The notes under the pieces are model-generated. The model did no database searches. It was not told where the DNA came from and saw only the letters and a list, made by a program, of their open reading frames with translations. Below, piece after piece: positions 27,281 to 33,161 of a DNA stretch of 33,161 nt. The stretch spans positions 1-33,161 of the forward strand of contig NZ_JAPEHW010000047.1 in assembly GCF_028875915.1 (NCBI RefSeq), read 5' to 3'. The DNA is from Pseudoalteromonas sp. G4 (GTDB taxonomy: Bacteria; Pseudomonadota; Gammaproteobacteria; Enterobacterales; Alteromonadaceae). Numbering within the stretch: position 1 is the stretch's first letter; every line of letters begins with the position of its first letter. Position numbers and translations under genes: made by a program.

Positions 27281-27859
27281 ATGCAACTTTATGGGTCGCT
27301 AACCTCACCTTATGTACGCCGATTGCGTGCTCTTGCCATTGAGCAAAACATTCAATTCGATTTTTTAAATTTAAACATTTTTGCTGAGCAAGACAGAGAA
27401 ACGCTAGTTAAGCTTAATCCAACTCGTAAGATTCCAATGTTGGTTGATGGTGAACAAGTCATTTTTGATTCAAATGTTATTTATCGCTACCTCAGTCAAA
27501 AATTAGATTTCTCACCGCTTAGTTGGGATCAGGAAAATACCCTAACACTGATTAATTCAGCGAATGATTCACTCGTTGAACTATTAATTTGTAAGCGCTC
27601 TGATTTTGATACTAACGACGATAAATTATTTTTCAATTTACAACGTGACCGCGTACAAGGGGTATTATCAGTACTTAATGATGCAGCGGAAAAAGGCGAA
27701 TTCAACGATTACAATTATCTTGCTATCTCGCTTTATTGTTTAGTTGACTGGATTATATTTAGAGACTTAACGGATATATCTTCTTTTCCATCACTATTAG
27801 CATTTCATGTTGCTCACCAACATCGAGCTTCAAACACTGAAACAGCCCCGAGGGATTAA
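27281..27859 (+). CDS. Glutathione S-transferase family protein (YibF-like)
   Basis: 192-aa protein with a thioredoxin-fold GST N-domain: MQLYGSLTSPYVRRLRALA, NPTRKIPMLVDGEQVIFDS (the cis-Pro and glutathione-contacting Asp-Ser), YRYLSQKLDF. The C-domain (about 85-185) is helical and ends VDWIIFRDLTDISSFPSLL. It has Ser rather than Cys at the N-terminal active site (S9), typical of bacterial GSTs. First gene of a four-gene operon (27281-30106); the next gene starts 5 bp after its stop. Confidence 0.9.
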   Translation: MQLYGSLTSPYVRRLRALAIEQNIQFDFLNLNIFAEQDRETLVKLNPTRKIPMLVDGEQVIFDSNVIYRYLSQKLDFSPLSWDQENTLTLINSANDSLVELLICKRSDFDTNDDKLFFNLQRDRVQGVLSVLNDAAEKGEFNDYNYLAISLYCLVDWIIFRDLTDISSFPSLLAFHVAHQHRASNTETAPRD

Positions 27860-27864
27860 TCAGC

Positions 27865-28203
27865 ATGAGCGAACACATTGAACGCATAGAAGACTTTGTA
27901 AGCCAAGTAAAACAATCTAAACAATGTTTTGTGCTTAGTAGCGAAAACGGTTTATTAATCGCCCCCTCCGAGTTTCAAGAAGAACGTGATGTGCTCTTGC
28001 TATGGGCATCATCTGATGCTGCTAAGCACCAATGTAGTGGTGAATGGCGCGGCTTCAACGTAATTGAACTTGAACTTGATGATTTGACTGACTTACTTCC
28101 CGATTTACACGATGACGAATTGTTAGTGGGGTTAGATTTAAGTGATGAACAAATAGCTATCGAAATCGAAGCAAACGCTTTGCTCGACGACTTAACACAA
28201 TGA
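27865..28203 (+). CDS. DUF2750-like small acidic protein
   Basis: 112-aa acidic cytoplasmic protein. The pattern FVLSSENGLLIAPSEFQEERDVLLLWASSDAAK and EWRGFNVIELELDDLTDLLP resembles DUF2750 proteins, recalled not searched. No function is known. It has an ATG 5 bp after the GST stop and its stop overlaps the next start (ATGA, 28200-28203), so it is coupled to the GNAT gene. Confidence 0.8.
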   Translation: MSEHIERIEDFVSQVKQSKQCFVLSSENGLLIAPSEFQEERDVLLLWASSDAAKHQCSGEWRGFNVIELELDDLTDLLPDLHDDELLVGLDLSDEQIAIEIEANALLDDLTQ

Positions 28204-28757
28204 TCAACATTACTCCGTTAACCGAAGCGTATTATCAACAAGCATTATTGCTTGCCAATAAAGTGCATGGCGATAATTACCTTGATTTATCTAGCCTTGT
28301 TGATATGCAAAAAAAGGCAACCCAAAATGGTATCAATGCCAACTTTATTGCCTTAGAAGATGATAACGTTGTGGGGCTGCGCTTAAGTTATGCCGCCAAT
28401 CAATGGCCACTTGATGAGTGGTGCAGCCCGTCTTTATGGCCATGCTCGCAAGCAAATATGGCCTATTTTAAATGTATTGCGGTCGACCCTAATCAACAAG
28501 GTAAAGGCATTGGTCCAAAGCTATTAACAGCGTCTATTAATGCATTAAAACAACAAGGCGCTAAAGCGGGTATTGGCCATTTATGGCAACAAAGCCCAGG
28601 GAATGGCGCAGTTAAATACTTCACCAAAGCCGGTGGAAAATTGATAAAAGAGCATAAAAACCGCTGGTATGAGTACAGTATTAAAGAAAACTATCAGTGC
28701 ACAATTTGTGGCGTACCTTGCCATTGCAGTGCTGCAGAAATGGTAATTGAATTCTGA
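28200..28757 (+). CDS. GNAT N-acetyltransferase with Cys-rich C-terminal tail
   Basis: 185-aa GNAT protein: strand FIALEDDNVVGLRLSYA, then the acetyl-CoA motif A, CIAVDPNQQGKGIGPKLL (Q-x-x-G-K-G-I-G), and a late NGAVKYFTKAGGKLI. After the fold, a tail CTICGVPCHCSAAEMVIEF has four Cys in C-x2-C-x3-C-x-C spacing that could bind zinc or be redox active. Starts by overlap with the DUF2750-like gene and its TGA overlaps the ATG of the oxidoreductase gene by one base. Substrate unknown; the tight coupling suggests an amine handled by both enzymes. Confidence 0.9.
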   Translation: MINITPLTEAYYQQALLLANKVHGDNYLDLSSLVDMQKKATQNGINANFIALEDDNVVGLRLSYAANQWPLDEWCSPSLWPCSQANMAYFKCIAVDPNQQGKGIGPKLLTASINALKQQGAKAGIGHLWQQSPGNGAVKYFTKAGGKLIKEHKNRWYEYSIKENYQCTICGVPCHCSAAEMVIEF

Positions 28758-30106
28758 TGACTCACGTTTACGATCCTTTGCATCACCCTCATTGTCAGGG
28801 GCAAGACTTTGCATCTAGCTATTGGGCCAGCACCATTGCATTACCCAAAGCGACGCCCAACGTAAGCAAAGCACAGCAACATGATGTCGCCATTGTTGGT
28901 GGTGGTTATTCTGGTTTATTAACGGCTTATTATCTTGCAAGTGAACATCAGCTCGATGTGTGCGTACTGGAAGCAAATCAAGTAGGTTTTGGCGCCAGTG
29001 CTCGTAATGCTGGCTTTGTATTAAAAGGTTCTGGCCGCTTAAGTTACCCGCAAATGACCAATAAATGGGGGCTTGATGTCAGTAAAGGGATTTATGCTGA
29101 GTTCAGTGATGCAGTAAATCGTGTAGAACAGCTTATTGCAAAACATAATATTGATTGTGATAAACAAGAAAATGGCTATTTAAAAATAGCCCACAATCAA
29201 AACGCTTTGCAAAGCCTAAATGCCCAAGCAGACTACATTCAAACTCACTTACAAAACGCTAATACACCACCATGCCAATGGCTCAGCCAAGAAGAGCTAA
29301 GCGCTCATTATATGAAAAACCAGCAAGCATTTGGCGCGCTTCGTTATAGTGACAGCTTTGGTGTAAATCCATTAAAGCTACTACTGGGTTATCGTTCCCT
29401 TGCCCTTGAAAGTGGCGTAACACTTTACGAAAATTCACTGGTTGAACACATTATTGAAACTGCAAATGGGTTTGAATTAAGTGTAAATGGATTTAAAGTC
29501 AGCTGTAATAAACTCATTATGGCTGGTAATGCCTACAACAATAAGCAAAGCCATCAAGTGATTAACAATCGCTACCTACCAATTTTAAGCAGTATTTTTG
29601 TATCGAAACCGCTTACATCGCAGCAACTTGCTGAATCTGGTTTGCAAACGAATCAAGTCTGCATGGATACACGTACACTTAAATACTATTATCGCCTGCT
29701 ACCAGACAACCGACTGTTATTTGGTGGTCGGGGCGCGGTCTATGCCAAACATCAAAATAAACCTGTTTATTTGGCAAATCTTAAAAAAGGGCTTAATGAC
29801 TGCTTTCCTTCGCTCAAAAACATCGAGCATGATTATTATTGGAATGGCTTTATCGCAGCTGCGCTTGATGATATGCCACATATTAATTTTGACGGTAAAC
29901 TTGGCTTTATTTTAGGTTATTGTGGCGCTGGTGTTTCGTTTAGTGCACAAGCTGGTTTTCGTATGGCGCAAATGGTAGCAGGCAAAAAAGTACCTGAATT
30001 ACCGCTGTATAACACTCCTTTACCTTATTTACCTTTTGCGCGATTTAGACGGATTGGGCAGTTCGCATATTACCAATATGCACAAGTTAAAGATCGGTTT
30101 TTTTAA
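28757..30106 (+). CDS. FAD-dependent amine oxidoreductase (OrdL/PuuB type, DAO family)
   Basis: 449-aa flavoprotein. N-terminal SSYWASTI is followed by the FAD dinucleotide motif VAIVGGGYSGLLTAYYLA (about residues 45-62), VLEANQVGFGASARNAGFV, LIMAGNAYNN, YYRLLPDNRLLFGGRG, YYWNGFIAAALDDMPHI and GYCGAGVSFSAQAGFRMAQM, all in the order seen in E. coli PuuB/OrdL. PuuB oxidises gamma-glutamylputrescine; the substrate here is unknown and no other puu gene is in the window. Last gene of the GST-DUF2750-GNAT operon, followed by a perfect hairpin. Similarity is from recalled family sequence. Confidence 0.9.
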   Translation: MTHVYDPLHHPHCQGQDFASSYWASTIALPKATPNVSKAQQHDVAIVGGGYSGLLTAYYLASEHQLDVCVLEANQVGFGASARNAGFVLKGSGRLSYPQMTNKWGLDVSKGIYAEFSDAVNRVEQLIAKHNIDCDKQENGYLKIAHNQNALQSLNAQADYIQTHLQNANTPPCQWLSQEELSAHYMKNQQAFGALRYSDSFGVNPLKLLLGYRSLALESGVTLYENSLVEHIIETANGFELSVNGFKVSCNKLIMAGNAYNNKQSHQVINNRYLPILSSIFVSKPLTSQQLAESGLQTNQVCMDTRTLKYYYRLLPDNRLLFGGRGAVYAKHQNKPVYLANLKKGLNDCFPSLKNIEHDYYWNGFIAAALDDMPHINFDGKLGFILGYCGAGVSFSAQAGFRMAQMVAGKKVPELPLYNTPLPYLPFARFRRIGQFAYYQYAQVKDRFF

Positions 30107-30131
30107 TAAGAGCGTTTTAAACGCTCTTATT
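30105..30131 (+). terminator. Hairpin overlapping the oxidoreductase stop codon
   Basis: AATAAGAGCGTTT is the exact reverse complement of AAACGCTCTTATT, a 13-bp palindrome. It begins at the last two bases of the stop codon. It lacks a clean U-run afterwards, so termination strength is uncertain. Confidence 0.6.
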
Positions 30132-30220
30132 AAAAATTGATTTAACGTGATAATTCAGCCTAGTTATTCCACCAATTTTTGCTAGAATAGTCGCTAACTG
30201 ATTAATATAGTGGATAATCC

Positions 30221-30895
30221 GTGAAGTCACACCTTGGCCGCCGCCCATTTACTCATATGGAAATCCATACCTTATTCAAAGGGTATATTTATGGCGACCA
30301 AAAAATGCCTCGCGAGCAAGCCAAACACTGGCATTTTTGGCTACCGCTTTTAAGCTACTATACTGGCGCATATAGTGATGAAATTGGTCAGCTCTCAGTA
30401 GACTCGGTAATCAAACAAGATGGCCATTACTTCTTTAACTTTCACACCAATAATAAAATAAAGCCCAGACGCGTGCCAGTACACCCAATGCTAATTGAAC
30501 ATGGGTTCTTAGATTACCTAGACTATTTAAAAAGCCAAAATCAACAGCGATTAATGTTCGATTTACCGGCTAAATCAGGACGCTACAGTGAAAAAGTGCG
30601 TATTTGGTTTTCTGGCGAAGGAGAGCGAGCGGGCTATTTGCAAAAATGCCATATCCCCAATATCGACTTAGATGGTAGAAAAGCCGCAATAAGTTCTTTT
30701 CGACTCAATTTCGAAGCACAAATTCGTATCTCATCGATTCAAGCCGGAAGCAAAGACGCATTTAATTATTTAATGGGTTTTAAAGACTATACCGACAATG
30801 AGTTTTCTAACAGCAAATTACTATGGCAAATTATTCGTGGAGTCAGAGCGCTGCCAAGCAACATAACTTGGCAACGATTTTGTGATAGACACTAG
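30221..30895 (+). CDS. Degenerate tyrosine-recombinase-like protein (integrase fold, active site lost)
   Basis: 224-aa protein whose WLPLLSYYTGAYSDEIGQL, RRVPVHPMLIEHGFLDYLDY and LMGFKDYTDNEF track the catalytic domain of phage-type integrases (TGARxEEI, RxVPIHPxLIxLGFLDYV, LMGHxxxxxTxxxY). By-eye alignment puts Y51 where the first catalytic Arg belongs, S158 where the His of HxxR belongs (R161 is kept), F187 at the His/Trp site and F195 near the nucleophilic Tyr. The N-terminal core-binding domain is absent. It is an intact frame, so it may be a domesticated DNA-binding protein rather than a fresh pseudogene. It converges on the TolB-like gene with a 16-bp gap. Confidence 0.75.
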   Translation: MKSHLGRRPFTHMEIHTLFKGYIYGDQKMPREQAKHWHFWLPLLSYYTGAYSDEIGQLSVDSVIKQDGHYFFNFHTNNKIKPRRVPVHPMLIEHGFLDYLDYLKSQNQQRLMFDLPAKSGRYSEKVRIWFSGEGERAGYLQKCHIPNIDLDGRKAAISSFRLNFEAQIRISSIQAGSKDAFNYLMGFKDYTDNEFSNSKLLWQIIRGVRALPSNITWQRFCDRH

Positions 30896-30911
30896 ATTTA
30901 AAAAACTGGTG

Positions 30912-31793
30912 CTAAGTTCGATCGCACACAAAAGCGAGCATATTTGTCGAGCTTTGATATTTTAATCGAGTGATCTTATGTGCACAGTGCGCACTTAAAT
31001 CTAGCCATTTGGAAGGCTTATCACTGCTATCTAATCGCCAATGGTATATTGCACTACCTTTACCATAAATAAGTGCATCATCACCTTGCCAAGCATAATA
31101 ATCTACGCTTTCTGGCAGTTGCAGCACAGGTTTTAATGATTCATTTTGACTATCGAATAAGGTGATCCACTGCTGATCATTTTTATATTGGCTAAAAGAA
31201 TAAACATTGCGTGTTTTATTAAACGCCAAAGTACGGCCAATATCATTTGCGACTGGCTTACCTGTTTGTTTTTGTGTGTTACCAAAGTAAAGAGCGTGCG
31301 GCTTCCCAAGTACAAAGGTAATTAAATCGTAATTTTGTCCCCAAGCATGATAGCCAATTTTTCCTACTTCTTTACGCAATAATTTTGCAGTTACTGGTTT
31401 ACTAAAACCATATTGCCAAAGTTCCTGACTAGCATCATGCCCTTCCAATATAACTGAAAATCCATCTTCATTGGGTACTTTAGTTGGCGAATATTCACTA
31501 ACATCGGTATTGGTTAAGTTCTTTGTTTGCTTGGTTTTGAAATCGTAAAGCATTACATCGGTTTGCCATAGTTCACCTTGCTGAAACCCAGCGGTATATA
31601 GCAAGCCACCATCAACAAAATTAGGTTGATTATCATAGCCAATTCGGTTGGAAATATTTTCTGCTGAGATAATGGTATTGCCTTTTAACTTAACTAAAAA
31701 CACATCTGTATTAGGCAAAGTAGAGGCAGTGTTATTAGCAAACAAGGGAAGACTTGCGATGGCGATTACCGCAAAACCAACTGCTTTTTTCAT
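30912..31793 (-). CDS. Exported TolB/PD40-like beta-propeller protein
   Basis: 293-aa protein with a signal peptide (MKKAVGFAVIAIASLPLFA, cleavage near residue 19). The mature part has repeated blades of the WD40-like/PD40 kind: NQPNFVDGGLLYTAGF, DVMLYDFKTKQTKNLTNTD, EYSPTKVPNEDGFSVILE, YHAWGQNYDLITFVLG, YYAWQGDDALIYGKGS. This fits a TolB-type propeller used for periplasmic protein contacts, without TolB's N-terminal domain. Two Cys near the end (HCAHK, FVCD) could pair. Divergent from the prk gene across about 120 bp. Function unknown. Confidence 0.85.
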   Translation of the reverse strand: MKKAVGFAVIAIASLPLFANNTASTLPNTDVFLVKLKGNTIISAENISNRIGYDNQPNFVDGGLLYTAGFQQGELWQTDVMLYDFKTKQTKNLTNTDVSEYSPTKVPNEDGFSVILEGHDASQELWQYGFSKPVTAKLLRKEVGKIGYHAWGQNYDLITFVLGKPHALYFGNTQKQTGKPVANDIGRTLAFNKTRNVYSFSQYKNDQQWITLFDSQNESLKPVLQLPESVDYYAWQGDDALIYGKGSAIYHWRLDSSDKPSKWLDLSAHCAHKITRLKYQSSTNMLAFVCDRT

Positions 31794-31916
31794 TATTATT
31801 TTCGGTATTTAATGGTTATTTTGATAATTAATAACATAGCTATTGTCATAAAGACAGACTTGACCAACACGAGCTGCCCAGATATAAACACATAAACAAC
31901 TAAAAAAGTGTGCTCT

Positions 31917-32816
31917 ATGTCTGCCAAACATCCCATCATTGCAATTACAGGTTCGTCCGGTGCAGGAACTACCACTTCGACCAATGCAATTAAGCACATT
32001 TTTCGCAGCTTAAACATCAACGCGGCATTTGTTGAAGGGGATAGTTTCCATCGCTACACCCGCCCAGAAATGGATAAGCGTATTCGTGAGGCTCATCAGG
32101 AAGGCAAACACATCAGCTACTTTGGCACAGAGGCCAATGACCTTGCTTCACTAGAACAATTATTTACTGACTATGGCAACACAGGTACCGGTAAAAGCCG
32201 TCGCTATCTTCATACCTTTGACGAAGCCGTTCCGTACAACCAATTACCTGGAACCTTTACGCCATGGCAAGACCTTGAAAATGACACTGATATTTTATTT
32301 TATGAGGGCTTACATGGAGGTGCGGTCGATAAAGATGTCGATGTTGCAAGACACGTCGATTTACTAATTGGCATGGTGCCGATCATTAACCTTGAATGGA
32401 TCCAAAAGCTTATTCGCGATACGCAAGATAGAGGTCACTCACATGAGGCTGTAATGGGCTCTATCGTGCGTTCAATGGATGATTATATCAATCATATTAC
32501 TCCGCAGTTTTCTCGCACCCACATTAACTTTCAGCGCGTACCGACTGTAGATACATCAAACCCTTTTAGTGCAAAAGACATCCCTTCATTGGATGAAAGC
32601 TTTGTGGTTATTCGTTTTCGCGGTATTGAAGATGTCGATTTCCCTTATTATCTACAAATGATAAATGGTGCTTTTATGTCACGCATGAACACCATGGTAG
32701 TGCCTGGGGGGAAAATGGGTTTAGCGATGGAATTAATTCTACGTCCTCTTATTGAAGATATTATCAATAAGAAACGTGCTCTTCACGACTTAAGACAAAA
32801 CTCATTACCAATTTAA
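31917..32816 (+). CDS. prkB: Phosphoribulokinase family protein (PrkB type)
   Basis: 299-aa P-loop kinase of the phosphoribulokinase/uridine kinase family. Motifs: AITGSSGAGTTTSTNAI (P-loop) near residues 8-24, VEGDSFHRYTRPEMD, HTFDEAVPYN, ILFYEGLHGG, DLLIGMVPIINLEWIQKL and the late MVVPGGKMGLAMELILRP. The ATG at 31917 gives the family-typical start MSAKHPIIAITGSSG; a GTG at 31908 would add three residues. Similar orphan genes (E. coli PrkB) occur in gammaproteobacteria without RuBisCO, and none is seen here, so a Calvin-cycle role is unlikely. Physiological substrate not established. Confidence 0.9.
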   Translation: MSAKHPIIAITGSSGAGTTTSTNAIKHIFRSLNINAAFVEGDSFHRYTRPEMDKRIREAHQEGKHISYFGTEANDLASLEQLFTDYGNTGTGKSRRYLHTFDEAVPYNQLPGTFTPWQDLENDTDILFYEGLHGGAVDKDVDVARHVDLLIGMVPIINLEWIQKLIRDTQDRGHSHEAVMGSIVRSMDDYINHITPQFSRTHINFQRVPTVDTSNPFSAKDIPSLDESFVVIRFRGIEDVDFPYYLQMINGAFMSRMNTMVVPGGKMGLAMELILRPLIEDIINKKRALHDLRQNSLPI

Positions 32817-32927
32817 AGCTGGATTTGAGATTTCTAAAGAAAGTTTCTGATTGTTTTTCTGAATTCTGAAATCTTTATATCTAGTTTCAACACAAACTAA
32901 AATAAGAGCTCTTGGTGCTATAATTTA
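32817..32927. other. Non-coding gap before the tandem repeats
   Basis: I see no gene here. It holds a weak inverted repeat (AGATTTC near 32827 with GAAATCT near 32868) and the palindrome AAGAGCTCTT, neither with a proper U-run. Confidence 0.4.
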
Positions 32928-32969
32928 GACCTTGGCGGTTAACTTATCTAAATTCACTTGAAAAAGAAT

Positions 32970-33045
32970 TGGAGCGAGTATCGAGGTTTGAACTCTTGAT
33001 ATTAAAAGTACGACCTTGGCGGTTAACCTATCTGAATTCACTTGA
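32970..33045 (-). pseudogene. Decayed tRNA-like unit resembling tRNA-Gly(GCC)
   Basis: Read on the minus strand, the 76-nt unit ends in TACTCGC-T-CCA, preceded by a T-loop TTCAAAC with a partly broken T-stem (AAGAG/CTCGA, three pairs kept). A GCCAAGGTCG segment matches the anticodon arm of proteobacterial tRNA-Gly(GCC). The D-arm is about 8 nt short, the variable region about 8 nt long, and the acceptor pairs poorly (TCAAGTG with TACTCGC), so it should not work as a tRNA. Confidence 0.45.
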
Positions 33046-33053
33046 AGAAGAAT

Positions 33054-33129
33054 TGGAGCAAGTAACTTGGTTTGAACTCTTGACATTAAAAGTTCGACCT
33101 TGGCGGTTAACTTATCTTAATTCACTTGA
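33054..33129 (-). pseudogene. Second decayed tRNA-like unit
   Basis: Same layout, 84 bp further on. Here the acceptor arms TCAAGTG and TACTTGC pair at six of seven positions and the unit ends in CCA. The T-stem is broken and the D-arm is again degenerate. Confidence 0.45.
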
Positions 33130-33137
33130 AGAAGAGT

Positions 33138-33161
33138 TGGAGCGAGTAACGAGGTTCGAAC
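33138..33161 (-). pseudogene. 3' end of a third tRNA-like unit, cut by window edge
   Basis: Minus strand ends GTTCGAAC, CTCGT, TACTCGC, T, CCA. This one has the canonical T-loop TTCGAAC and could belong to an intact tRNA gene that continues beyond the window. Confidence 0.4.

Larger units (their letters stand above)
32928..33161. repeat. 84-bp tandem repeat array, 2.8 copies, runs off the window
   Basis: Copies start at 32928, 33012 and 33096, each with GACCTTGGCGGTTAAC; copies differ by scattered substitutions only and have the same 84-bp length. The period equals a 76-nt tRNA plus an 8-nt spacer, and the content looks tRNA-derived on the minus strand. The third copy is cut by the window end after 66 bases. 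Confidence 0.92.

Noticed and set aside
30221..30895. Active integrase of a prophage or island
   Set aside because: The catalytic residues appear lost, there is no core-binding domain, and no adjacent phage, attachment-site or cargo genes are visible.
31917..32816. Evidence for carbon fixation
   Set aside because: Orphan PrkB-type genes occur in heterotrophic gammaproteobacteria, and no RuBisCO or other Calvin-cycle gene is nearby.
32928..33161. CRISPR array
   Set aside because: The units are contiguous 84-bp repeats with substitutions spread along the whole length. There are no alternating conserved repeats and unique spacers, and no cas genes are in view.

Overview
The window is ordinary chromosome from a marine gammaproteobacterium of the Alteromonadales, most likely Pseudoalteromonas or a close relative. 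This rests on three things: AT-rich DNA, the conserved gammaproteobacterial order nnrE-tsaE-amiB-mutL-miaA-hfq-hflX-hflK-hflC-yjeT-purA with queG divergent, and a MotX-type sodium flagellar motor gene beside purA. No species can be named from the sequence alone.

Layout. 1-1808 is the 3' part of recG, convergent with motX. 2576-14235 (minus strand) is the tRNA-modification, repair, cell-wall and protease-regulator supra-operon, read from nnrE down to purA. It supplies metabolite repair, t6A and i6A tRNA modification, septal amidase, mismatch repair, the RNA chaperone Hfq, a ribosome GTPase, the FtsH regulators HflKC and AMP synthesis. queG (14253-15392, plus) starts 17 bp from nnrE. A 162-bp nested inverted-repeat (MITE-like) element fills the gap to a three-gene signalling operon on the minus strand: DUF1289 protein, REC-REC-PAS-histidine kinase, and a response regulator with an unrecognised output region.

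18963-26629 is accessory: a small lipoprotein, a large membrane-anchored acidic protein with a NERD-like segment, a secreted solute-binding protein that appears to start at ATT, a cation/proton antiporter, a small nuclease-fold-like protein and a compact secreted M9-like metallopeptidase. 26692-30106 holds a GNAT gene and a tight four-gene operon (GST, DUF2750-like, Cys-tailed GNAT, OrdL/PuuB-type FAD oxidoreductase). 30221-32816 holds a degenerate tyrosine-recombinase-like gene, a TolB-like propeller protein and a PrkB-type phosphoribulokinase. The window ends in 84-bp tandem repeats that look like decayed tRNA-Gly(GCC) gene copies on the minus strand.

I found no CRISPR array, complete prophage, IS element or obvious defence island. 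The points most worth checking are the ATT start, the decayed tRNA array, the catalytically dead integrase homologue and the stand-alone mini-collagenase-like peptidase.
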